Source of the DNA: Candidatus Kapaibacterium sp.
GTDB taxonomy: Bacteria; Bacteroidota; Ignavibacteria; Kapaibacteriales; UBA2268
DNA: 64,000 nt
Assembly: GCA_013414795.1 (NCBI GenBank)
Contig: CP058732.1
Coordinates: 546,501 to 610,500 of the forward strand
Direction: 5' to 3'
This document shows positions 48,001 to 60,469 of the stretch, piece by piece. Position numbers and translations under genes: made by a program. The first letter of the stretch is position 1; each line of letters begins with the position of its first letter. The notes under the pieces were generated by a model, which ran no database searches, was not told where the DNA came from, and was given only the letters and a program-made list of their open reading frames with translations.

Positions 48001-50921
48001 AATGAGATTAGAGCCTACCTATAAGGAATTGAAACCAATTGCTATACCTAAAATCAAATCAGTTGCTCTCAGATTAGAGCCTACCTATAAGGAATTGAAA
48101 CCCATAATTTGCCCCTTTCAACAATCAATCCATTCAGATTAGAGCCTACCTATAAGGAATTGAAACTTCGAAATTCATTTTTTTGACTATTGAAATATAA
48201 ACGATTAGAGCCTACCTATAAGGAATTGAAACATCTTCTCTACCATCCTATTCTCATATATTTCCGCATAAGATTAGAGCCTACCTATAAGGAATTGAAA
48301 CCTGGGAGTTTAAGGGTTATGAAACAGAACAGCCATAGATTAGAGCCTACCTATAAGGAATTGAAACTCTTAATTCTCAAACCAAATGTGAATTTCGCTG
48401 GGAGATTAGAGCCTACCTATAAGGAATTGAAACAAACCCAACTCATCGCAAATCACCATCCACCTCGCCAGATTAGAGCCTACCTATAAGGAATTGAAAC
48501 TAAATCATTAATAATCAAGAGGTTAAAAATGAAGAAAGATTAGAGCCTACCTATAAGGAATTGAAACTTTGTCAGAAAGAGCAGGGCGAATTACTTCGAA
48601 CCAGGATTAGAGCCTACCTATAAGGAATTGAAACCCCCGCCAGAAGCATATATTTCGTGACCGTGTGCAATGATTAGAGCCTACCTATAAGGAATTGAAA
48701 CATCAAAATATTTGCAGTTTGATGTATAAGGGTTTCAGATTAGAGCCTACCTATAAGGAATTGAAACATATTTTTCTTTTCTTTTCTTTCTTTCTTTAAT
48801 AAGATTAGAGCCTACCTATAAGGAATTGAAACGAAGTAAAAAGTTACGATTTGCCTCGTATTGCAGAGAAAGATTAGAGCCTACCTATAAGGAATTGAAA
48901 CATTCTTGTTTTTATTTTTGAACGAAACAAAGTAATAAGATTAGAGCCTACCTATAAGGAATTGAAACTTGCATAACTATGAAACTTTTTTAAAATCATT
49001 TAAAGATTAGAGCCTACCTATAAGGAATTGAAACGCGATGGAATACAACAGAATTATAAACGAACTAAATGGATTAGAGCCTACCTATAAGGAATTGAAA
49101 CTTATTTTTGCAATTGAATGAAAATTGAGGTGCAAAAGATTAGAGCCTACCTATAAGGAATTGAAACTCTGTTAAAGCCCGCCGTGTATAATCAAAAAAT
49201 TTGATTAGAGCCTACCTATAAGGAATTGAAACAAAGCAAAAGGCTCTATTTTACTGCTGTTGACGATTTGATTAGAGCCTACCTATAAGGAATTGAAACG
49301 AGTTTACGAGTGAAATGCAGGCGAGATTAGAGGCGGATTAGAGCCTACCTATAAGGAATTGAAACTTCAGGAACCGTAATTTGCGAAAGCGGAGCAAGAA
49401 GATTAGAGCCTACCTATAAGGAATTGAAACAAAAATCTGACGTAACTTCTGCAAAATGAACAAAATTGATTAGAGCCTACCTATAAGGAATTGAAACACA
49501 GAAAAGTTTCGAATTCTTTTCGAAGTTTATCGAGATTAGAGCCTACCTATAAGGAATTGAAACACCGTAAAAAGTTTCAAAAACTTATCGATTTGCTCGG
49601 ATTAGAGCCTACCTATAAGGAATTGAAACTCCAAACTTACGGCGCTAAACATTGGCGGCGCCCATGATTAGAGCCTACCTATAAGGAATTGAAACTGTAA
49701 ACTAAATTTTCGAAGGGGGAAAAATGAGCGAGAGATTAGAGCCTACCTATAAGGAATTGAAACTCCACCATTGCCTTTCTTCTGAATATGGCACTATGGA
49801 TTAGAGCCTACCTATAAGGAATTGAAACTGGTTATGTAGAGGACGAGCAAATTGTAGACCCGACGATTAGAGCCTACCTATAAGGAATTGAAACGAAGTA
49901 AAGAGTTATGATTTGCCACGTATAGCGGAGAGATTAGAGCCTACCTATAAGGAATTGAAACATGAGTTTCAGACGCTTAAAAATAGAGTATATACCGGAT
50001 TAGAGCCTACCTATAAGGAATTGAAACTTCAATCAAAATTGGTTCACCTAAATTAAAACTAAGATTAGAGCCTACCTATAAGGAATTGAAACGTAAAATT
50101 GTCAACAAATTTGGCGTCTAAATCGAGGGATTAGAGCCTACCTATAAGGAATTGAAACAAATTCGCCGTCCTTACGCCCACCGCCACGATGTTTTGATTA
50201 GAGCCTACCTATAAGGAATTGAAACAGTTATCAGCGGGCGGATAGAGTATACACGTATTCTGATTAGAGCCTACCTATAAGGAATTGAAACTTCGCTTAA
50301 TCACCGGGTCGATACCTTTGAGATTGAGATTAGAGCCTACCTATAAGGAATTGAAACTTTGATTGGGGTTAGTTTTGTGAAGACGGGAGAAGGGATTAGA
50401 GCCTACCTATAAGGAATTGAAACCTCATTGGAGAATCGTTTTTAAAAATCGGGCAAGGGATTAGAGCCTACCTATAAGGAATTGAAACCTGGTTTTCCAA
50501 GACAAAAGAGGAGTGGATTTACAAGATTAGAGCCTACCTATAAGGAATTGAAACACTACACTTGCAATAGGTTTTGTTAAGGACGCAGTAAGATTAGAGC
50601 CTACCTATAAGGAATTGAAACAGTTATCAGCGGGCGGATAGAGTATACACGTATTCTGATTAGAGCCTACCTATAAGGAATTGAAACTCCAATTTTCGCC
50701 TCCACCAACTCTAATGTAATCTGTGATTAGAGCCTACCTATAAGGAATTGAAACTTTAATTAGTTATTTTGTATTTAATGGCAAAAGAAGGATTAGAGCC
50801 TACCTATAAGGAATTGAAACACTGCATTACTCAATGGACAAATTGTTGAGAAAGATGATTAGAGCCTACCTATAAGGAATTGAAACTTTATATACACATT
50901 CCGAAACTACTTCACAAATTC

Positions 50922-50951
50922 GATTAGAGCCTACCTATAAGGAATTGAAAT
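50922..50951 (+). repeat. Isolated GAAAT-ending repeat
   Basis: This repeat ends in T although its neighbours end in C. It is the only T-ending repeat I noticed outside the two distal blocks. The spacer before it (50887-50921) is a near copy of one in the second T block (starting at 58581). Confidence 0.85.
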
Positions 50952-53900
50952 CGGGTAAATCGAATGAAATATGGCTCGATTTCGGCGAGGATTAGAGCCT
51001 ACCTATAAGGAATTGAAACATAATCGCAACCCGCAAACCCGCACCAGAAGTAAGGAGGATTAGAGCCTACCTATAAGGAATTGAAACTTTGCTTTGTTTT
51101 GGTCTTTTCTTTTTCCCCCTTTGGATTAGAGCCTACCTATAAGGAATTGAAACCGAAAAAAGAAAGTAGGAGGATAAGCCTATGGCAGGATTAGAGCCTA
51201 CCTATAAGGAATTGAAACATTTTTTTCTTTATAACAAAACCAAAAAAATTTATTTTGATTAGAGCCTACCTATAAGGAATTGAAACATGGTTTTCATCTT
51301 GGTAATGGCTCGCAAAAATGTGATTAGAGCCTACCTATAAGGAATTGAAACTACTGTTTGGGCGGATAGTATTGGACACAAGCGGTTAGATTAGAGCCTA
51401 CCTATAAGGAATTGAAACAAGATTGAGAGCGAAATAATTAGTTTATTACAAAAAGATTAGAGCCTACCTATAAGGAATTGAAACGTTTATGAAAAAATGC
51501 GAGAGAAGGAGATTGAACAAGGATTAGAGCCTACCTATAAGGAATTGAAACCTCTATAATAATCGGAATTATGTGACTATGTCCTTCGATTAGAGCCTAC
51601 CTATAAGGAATTGAAACCGAAAAAAGAAAGTAGGAGGATAAGCCTATGGCAGGATTAGAGCCTACCTATAAGGAATTGAAACAAATATTATCTGGTGTTA
51701 ACCCACCTGCCACAATGCGATTAGAGCCTACCTATAAGGAATTGAAACAGGCTAAACCGAAATCTCTTTCGCAAAGACATTATTTGATTAGAGCCTACCT
51801 ATAAGGAATTGAAACGATGATGATGAACCGTTTTGATGTGGCTAATATTCGGATTAGAGCCTACCTATAAGGAATTGAAACCTCTATAATAATCGGAATT
51901 ATGTGACTATGTCCTTCGATTAGAGCCTACCTATAAGGAATTGAAACCAGCATTTGAGGAAGACGGGAATATATCACATCAAAGATTAGAGCCTACCTAT
52001 AAGGAATTGAAACTGAGTTTAATTCTTGGTATTTTCATACGCTTCGTTACGATTAGAGCCTACCTATAAGGAATTGAAACCAACTTTGGAATCACCGATT
52101 GATTCAGCAAAGCGGGATTAGAGCCTACCTATAAGGAATTGAAACTTGTATAAAGAATGGTTGGCTGGAAAGAAATATTATGATTAGAGCCTACCTATAA
52201 GGAATTGAAACCGAGAAATAGAACGAGAAGGGGAGTTACAAAGATTAGATTAGAGCCTACCTATAAGGAATTGAAACATTGCCGGAGTACGTGGATAATC
52301 GAGCCAAATCCAAGATTAGAGCCTACCTATAAGGAATTGAAACCCACTATAAGCGGTAAAACCATAGGAGCGTGGAGCGTGATTAGAGCCTACCTATAAG
52401 GAATTGAAACCCAGAGTTCCACTGTTTTATATCGCATAAACGCCAGGATTAGAGCCTACCTATAAGGAATTGAAACAAATCAAGAGAACTTAAGGGTTTG
52501 CCGACCGAAAGCGATTAGAGCCTACCTATAAGGAATTGAAACAAATATTATCTGGTGTTAACCCACCTGCCACAATGCGATTAGAGCCTACCTATAAGGA
52601 ATTGAAACAGGCTAAACCGAAATCTCTTTCGCAAAGACATTATTTGATTAGAGCCTACCTATAAGGAATTGAAACGTGCAACAAAAGGCGGAGCCCCCGA
52701 CATTGTTTGCGATTAGAGCCTACCTATAAGGAATTGAAACTTAATATTGAAAACAGAAAGTATATCTATGTTTCAGATTAGAGCCTACCTATAAGGAATT
52801 GAAACGATGATGATGAACCGTTTTGATGTGGCTAATATTCGGATTAGAGCCTACCTATAAGGAATTGAAACAAATATCTTGTATCATCGCCCGCTCTGTT
52901 GTCAACCGGATTAGAGCCTACCTATAAGGAATTGAAACAGGTGATGAATTCGTAACGTTTTTCCAATAGTTCCCAGATTAGAGCCTACCTATAAGGAATT
53001 GAAACAGGTGATGAATTCGTAACGTTTTTCCAATAGTTCCCAGATTAGAGCCTACCTATAAGGAATTGAAACGCAAATCTGATTTGGATGTGAAATTTTT
53101 CAATGAAAGATTAGAGCCTACCTATAAGGAATTGAAACTTTTTGTGATTTTTTCTGCTTTTATAAATATGCCTTGATTAGAGCCTACCTATAAGGAATTG
53201 AAACAAATATCTCCGTTCATTTTTTTACCCTCCTTTTATTTGATTAGAGCCTACCTATAAGGAATTGAAACTACATTTTAAAATAGAATTTACTTTTATA
53301 ACTGTTAGATTAGAGCCTACCTATAAGGAATTGAAACTAAATCGACGACTCTAATCGCTCTTGCTTCTCTTTTGATTAGAGCCTACCTATAAGGAATTGA
53401 AACCTGTCAAACAATTTGAACACACTCGGAATATTTTGGGATTAGAGCCTACCTATAAGGAATTGAAACTTTACCAACGAGTGGAGTAGCAGTAGGACAA
53501 AAGTTGATTAGAGCCTACCTATAAGGAATTGAAACCTATTCCACCATACAAATAAATACCAGGGTCAATTGGATTAGAGCCTACCTATAAGGAATTGAAA
53601 CCTTTCATAAATTCTTAAAAAGTTTTTGCCAATTATTGGATTAGAGCCTACCTATAAGGAATTGAAACACTTCTCAAATTCTAAATCAAATGGCGGGTCA
53701 GTTAATGATTAGAGCCTACCTATAAGGAATTGAAACATTCCGAACTAATCTTTTCTCTAAACGCCATATAATGGATTAGAGCCTACCTATAAGGAATTGA
53801 AACGCAGAAATGTTCTCCCCAGCAATTGCCGTAAAACTCTGATTAGAGCCTACCTATAAGGAATTGAAACTAATTTAAGGTCGCAAAATACCCAATTCCA

Positions 53901-54903
53901 ACGCCGTGATTAGAGCCTACCTATAAGGAATTGAAACTATCTTTTGTAAATTTTTTAATCATCTTATCCTCTCCAGATTAGAGCCTACCTATAAGGAATT
54001 GAAACTTGATAAAAATGAAAGAGCGTTGCTTTTTATCCCATGATTAGAGCCTACCTATAAGGAATTGAAACTTTACCAACGAGTGGAGTAGCAGTAGGAC
54101 AAAAGTTGATTAGAGCCTACCTATAAGGAATTGAAACAAAAATTAAGAGGTGCATAATGGCAACGCTATATTCTGATTAGAGCCTACCTATAAGGAATTG
54201 AAACGAAAAATTCCAATACAGCACTGGCACCCGCTTGCTAGATTAGAGCCTACCTATAAGGAATTGAAACATTGGTATTCTTCATTTGCTTGTGTGCAAG
54301 GTTCGGGATTAGAGCCTACCTATAAGGAATTGAAACTTGATAAAAATGAAAGAGCGTTGCTTTTTATCCCATGATTAGAGCCTACCTATAAGGAATTGAA
54401 ACTTTACCAACGAGTGGAGTAGCAGTAGGACAAAAGTTGATTAGAGCCTACCTATAAGGAATTGAAACAATTAATGAGGCTCGACAATGGAAAATAGATG
54501 GCGTGATTAGAGCCTACCTATAAGGAATTGAAACGAAGGATGGAAAATGCAAATAAAAATTACATAGTTAGATTAGAGCCTACCTATAAGGAATTGAAAC
54601 TTTGCTCCTCTCGACGCTCAAACTCATATTTCTGAATGGATTAGAGCCTACCTATAAGGAATTGAAACAAATCCCATATCTACCGTATCGTTCTGCTGGA
54701 TTAATGATTAGAGCCTACCTATAAGGAATTGAAACATTTGTGAAAATTGCAATGGGAAAGGTTGGGTGTTAGATTAGAGCCTACCTATAAGGAATTGAAA
54801 CAAATCATTTAAACGCTTGTAAAATCGAGGTTTTAGTGATTAGAGCCTACCTATAAGGAATTGAAACCTTTGAAGGTGTTAGTATATTTTTGCAACGTTT
54901 AGA

Positions 54904-56724
54904 GATTAGAGCCTACCTATAAGGAATTGAAATCCCAAAATGTTAGGAAAGTGTTAGGTGCAAAAATTCGATTAGAGCCTACCTATAAGGAATTGAAATC
55001 CACCACACCCGTGCTCAAATCTTTTGTAATAAAGTGATTAGAGCCTACCTATAAGGAATTGAAATTTCACAGTCTGGAAATAAGCCTTCTTTTGTTCTTT
55101 ATGATTAGAGCCTACCTATAAGGAATTGAAATATGATTGCGATTTCCACATTTTAATACTCTTTTGGGATTAGAGCCTACCTATAAGGAATTGAAATCAC
55201 CAAAACTCGCTACACCTTGCAATAGAGGCATAAGATTAGAGCCTACCTATAAGGAATTGAAATACAAGATAAACCTCTAATTCGAACCCCTCTTTGAAGA
55301 TTAGAGCCTACCTATAAGGAATTGAAATTTGGACACCCGAAACATATACCCAACTCGATACAAGGATTAGAGCCTACCTATAAGGAATTGAAATTTATTT
55401 CCTGTAATTTTTGCAGTAAAAATTCCTGTATGGATTGGAGCCTACCTATAAGGAATTGAAATTTTTTCTCAACAATTTGGTGGATTGCAACCAACAGAGA
55501 TTAGAGCCTACCTATAAGGAATTGAAATCCTTTTAGAAATGAATGAACTGAACGCCGTTGCAAGGATTAGAGCCTACCTATAAGGAATTGAAATCCAGTT
55601 AACCTCAATTTGTCTCTTGGACTTTTGGATGCGATTAGAGCCTACCTATAAGGAATTGAAATTTCAATTCGTTTGTTAAGGTTTTTGCAAAGTCGTCGGA
55701 TTAGAGCCTACCTATAAGGAATTGAAATAAGTCAGCGGAGACTCAATGATACCGACCATACCCCGATTAGAGCCTACCTATAAGGAATTGAAATATGATT
55801 GCGATTTCCACATTTTAATACTCTTTTGGGATTAGAGCCTACCTATAAGGAATTGAAATTAATATTCCATCCTCAAAATTTGACTTTTTGCGATACGATT
55901 AGAGCCTACCTATAAGGAATTGAAATCCAGAAAAAGAAAGTTTAGGTGTTGTTTCGTATACAAGATTAGAGCCTACCTATAAGGAATTGAAATGAGGCTT
56001 ATAACCGATTAAAACAGTTGAATACAGAAGATTAGAGCCTACCTATAAGGAATTGAAATCAATTTCATCATCAAATTCACCATAGCCTTTACATAGATTA
56101 GAGCCTACCTATAAGGAATTGAAATTTTTGACCCAGACGAGTATTTGCTTTGATTTAGGTGAGATTAGAGCCTACCTATAAGGAATTGAAATCTTTTGAC
56201 GAGATGATTGACGAACTCATCAGAAAAAGATTAGAGCCTACCTATAAGGAATTGAAATCAAATTTCAACAAGTGCTTTTATAAAGTTGCGTGGAAGATTA
56301 GAGCCTACCTATAAGGAATTGAAATAAATATGTTCCCTTCGATACGGCGAGCAACAATTAAAGATTAGAGCCTACCTATAAGGAATTGAAATAGATTCAA
56401 CAGAAAATTCATCAGTCTGAAAGTCACCGATTAGAGCCTACCTATAAGGAATTGAAATTAATATTCCATCCTCAAAATTTGACTTTTTGCGATACGATTA
56501 GAGCCTACCTATAAGGAATTGAAATCCAGAAAAAGAAAGTTTAGGTGTTGTTTCGTATACAAGATTAGAGCCTACCTATAAGGAATTGAAATGAGGCTTA
56601 TAACCGATTAAAACAGTTGAATACAGAAGATTAGAGCCTACCTATAAGGAATTGAAATCAATTTCATCATCAAATTCACCATAGCCTTTACATAGATTAG
56701 AGCCTACCTATAAGGAATTGAAAT
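54904..56724 (+). repeat. Block of about 28 CRISPR repeats ending in GAAAT
   Basis: Every repeat from 54904 to 56724 ends in T instead of C, while repeats on both sides end in C. One repeat in it (55433-55462) also begins GATTGGAG. If cut as usual, crRNAs from this block would carry the handle AUUGAAAU. The block has an internal four-spacer duplication. Confidence 0.93.
55860..56095 (+). repeat. Four-spacer segment, first copy (second copy 56459-56694)
   Basis: Four spacers, beginning TTAATATTCC, CCAGAAAAAG, GAGGCTTATA and CAATTTCATC, recur in the same order 599 bp further on, at 56459-56694, with no difference seen. Five other units lie between the copies. Confidence 0.88.
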
Positions 56725-57688
56725 AAAGTCAATAAAGGAGTGGAATATGAGAATTGATTTTGGATTAGAGCCTACCTATAAGGAATTGAAACTGATCCTG
56801 GCGATTTGATTGCGGGCCACCAATTGGCGATTAGAGCCTACCTATAAGGAATTGAAACTAATTCTTCTTTTGTGTAAACCTGTGGGATTTTTTCGATTAG
56901 AGCCTACCTATAAGGAATTGAAACTAATTCGTCAAAATGAAACACTGGTAACTGTTTTAGATTAGAGCCTACCTATAAGGAATTGAAACCCCGCAACAAC
57001 AACATAGGAATTAGTGCCTACGCATGATTAGAGCCTACCTATAAGGAATTGAAACTCAACAGCAACAACAAGAGATTAAGAACAGAATACAGATTAGAGC
57101 CTACCTATAAGGAATTGAAACGAAAAAAAGGAATTAAGTTTTGAAGAGTTCCAGAATGATTAGAGCCTACCTATAAGGAATTGAAACTTAGAAAGCGAGG
57201 TGAAGAATGATAGACGAAAAAAGGATTAGAGCCTACCTATAAGGAATTGAAACACTTGATGATGGTGAAATTAAATTTGAGCGTTATCCGATTAGAGCCT
57301 ACCTATAAGGAATTGAAACACGGTAAATGATAATGGATTAAAGGATTTTACGTGATTAGAGCCTACCTATAAGGAATTGAAACAGAAAAGATATAGAAAT
57401 CCAGTGGTCTACTGGACTACGATTAGAGCCTACCTATAAGGAATTGAAACCTTGAATTTGCAGGGCTTCGTTTGTATCGTCTGCTACGATTAGAGCCTAC
57501 CTATAAGGAATTGAAACCCCTCCAATGATTTTTGTTCTGCTTCAAGAAATGCTGGATTAGAGCCTACCTATAAGGAATTGAAACATTCTTCTTCTGGCAA
57601 CACAAGACGGAACATCTCATTGGATTAGAGCCTACCTATAAGGAATTGAAACAGGAAAAATGAAAATAATTATCACCGACTGGACTGA

Positions 57689-59174
57689 GATTAGAGCCTA
57701 CCTATAAGGAATTGAAATCCCCAAGGCACCCGTCCATAGATGATAGCAAGAAAGATTAGAGCCTACCTATAAGGAATTGAAATACAATCCTTGCGAATAG
57801 TGTCTATCAATTTATCGCGATTAGAGCCTACCTATAAGGAATTGAAATACTGGGGAAAGATTAGAAAGGCTTGTGCATGCAAAGAGATTAGAGCCTACCT
57901 ATAAGGAATTGAAATTCTTTTCACCCTCGCAAAACATATATAGTCAAATCCAGATTAGAGCCTACCTATAAGGAATTGAAATTCGCTCTTTGGCTCGGCT
58001 TCCATCTATTAGTCCCACGATTAGAGCCTACCTATAAGGAATTGAAATTTTAGTCGACGTTTCGGTGAATACAACGTTTCATACGATTAGAGCCTACCTA
58101 TAAGGAATTGAAATACTCTTCTAAAACCCTGCAACCATCCTTGTTTTTGTGATTAGAGCCTACCTATAAGGAATTGAAATTCTTTTCACCCTCGCAAAAC
58201 ATATATAGTCAAATCCGATTAGAGCCTACCTATAAGGAATTGAAATGATTTTGAAACTGCTTTCGGATAGCGATTAGCGAAGAGATTAGAGCCTACCTAT
58301 AAGGAATTGAAATATTGGATTTCAGACGCTTTCGATAAAATCGTACAAACGATTAGAGCCTACCTATAAGGAATTGAAATTCTTCGACACGCAGAAAAAG
58401 GTATTGAGAATTTTGCGATTAGAGCCTACCTATAAGGAATTGAAATCTGCTCTTTTCAGTGATATATTTGGTACCAAAACTGGGATTAGAGCCTACCTAT
58501 AAGGAATTGAAATCACAATGCTGAAAAAGTAGGTGGAATTCCTGCTTCGAGATTAGAGCCTACCTATAAGGAATTGAAATCTCATATACACATTCCGAAA
58601 CTACTTCACAAATTCTGATTAGAGCCTACCTATAAGGAATTGAAATCCACAAACGTTATCCAAGGTATTCGCATAGTCTACAGATTAGAGCCTACCTATA
58701 AGGAATTGAAATATATAATGGGCTCCGAAAAGAAAGAACCAAAGTAAAGATTAGAGCCTACCTATAAGGAATTGAAATCCTTCTTGGATAGCCGCACGGA
58801 CAAATCTTTTAATCGATTAGAGCCTACCTATAAGGAATTGAAATGGAAAGAGGGCGTTTGCAATTACTGGTGCTTTAAATAGATTAGAGCCTACCTATAA
58901 GGAATTGAAATGTCGTTTGCATTGTGGTGAAACAAAAAGCCGTCGTGATTAGAGCCTACCTATAAGGAATTGAAATAGGTTAAGACCAAAATCAGTGTAT
59001 TTGCTGGAATAAGATTAGAGCCTACCTATAAGGAATTGAAATAATTCAATTGAATTTGTGCCCGTACCAATTCCCATTGATTAGAGCCTACCTATAAGGA
59101 ATTGAAATCAGTATTTGGCGAAACGCTTTTGTATTTATCCGTTCGATTAGAGCCTACCTATAAGGAATTGAAAT
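57689..59174 (+). repeat. Second block of about 23 CRISPR repeats ending in GAAAT
   Basis: All repeats from 57689 to 59174 end in T. The block is separated from the first T block by about 14 C-ending repeats (56763-57650) and followed by C-ending repeats to the array end. One spacer (starting TCTTTTCACCC) occurs twice within the block, near 57916 and 58181. Confidence 0.93.
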
Positions 59175-59477
59175 CTAAAATCCACTCTCGGAAAGCCAAT
59201 TCCAGATAAGATTAGAGCCTACCTATAAGGAATTGAAACCGGATATCAAAATGCTTTTTGCTGACAATATAGTTCGGATTAGAGCCTACCTATAAGGAAT
59301 TGAAACTTTATGGGGCTTGCACTTTCTGGCTCCTGGAAAATCGATTAGAGCCTACCTATAAGGAATTGAAACTCGTTGTATGAAGAGAGGGGTTAGTTTA
59401 TTTGCGCCCGGATTAGAGCCTACCTATAAGGAATTGAAACCGTTGTTGGTACTTGGGATGGTATTCTCATTCTAAAA

Positions 59478-60366
59478 GATTAGAGCCTACCTATAAGGAA
59501 TTGAAACTTATCTTTTTGGCTCGCACCAGTTCGCTGTTTTAAAGATTAGAGCCTACCTATAAGGAATTGAAACTGGAAAATATCTCATTCCCAAACCAAT
59601 CCACAAAGAGATTAGAGCCTACCTATAAGGAATTGAAACCTTGATATAACGCTCAAAAAAGGTTCATATGTTATCAAGATTAGAGCCTACCTATAAGGAA
59701 TTGAAACAAAGGTGTAAAGGGTATTGGACCAGTTTTAGCAATGGGATTAGAGCCTACCTATAAGGAATTGAAACAATTAACCAGTCGAGCAACCTTAACC
59801 CTTGCAATCGATTAGAGCCTACCTATAAGGAATTGAAACGCATTAAGAGGGGGCAAAAGATTAGGGATTTACAAAGATTAGAGCCTACCTATAAGGAATT
59901 GAAACATTTTAAACGCACCTTTCCCCGTAATATTTTTCCAAGATTAGAGCCTACCTATAAGGAATTGAAACTGCATTCAAAGAATTTGTCTATTTCAATT
60001 CCAATACGATTAGAGCCTACCTATAAGGAATTGAAACACAATCCAAAGAACTCGAACAATTCTTTGAAACAAGATTAGAGCCTACCTATAAGGAATTGAA
60101 ACTACTTAATCCTGCTTGCATAAAAGAGCGAACAAGACGATTAGAGCCTACCTATAAGGAATTGAAACGTATTGTCAAAGTATTCTATCTCATCGCCTTC
60201 GTTAGATTAGAGCCTACCTATAAGGAATTGAAACATAAATCGATTTGTTTGGAGCGAATAAAGTCAGCAAGATTAGAGCCTACCTATAAGGAATTGAAAC
60301 ATAAATCGATTTGTTTGGAGCGAATAAAGTCAGCAAGATTAGAGCCTACCTATAAGGAATTGAAAC
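59478..60366 (+). repeat. Large array duplication, first copy (13 spacers)
   Basis: This 889-bp segment, 13 spacers with their repeats, recurs at 60470-61358, 992 bp further on, with no difference seen. Within each copy the spacer beginning ATAAATCGATTTG itself stands twice in tandem, so a single-unit duplication came before the large one. Two unrelated spacers lie between the copies. Confidence 0.92.
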
Positions 60367-60469
60367 CAAATTCAAAAAATGGACTGTAACCGAAACCCGT
60401 AAAGATTAGAGCCTACCTATAAGGAATTGAAACCAAGGAATTTTCCTTCTGGTCTTTCTTCGAAACGTT

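Noticed and set aside
54904-56724. The T at the end of repeats as part of the spacer (PAM-derived base)
   Set aside because: If the base came from each protospacer, C and T would be mixed along the array. They occur in clean blocks, so inheritance with the repeat is more likely, although a past change of PAM choice cannot be fully excluded.
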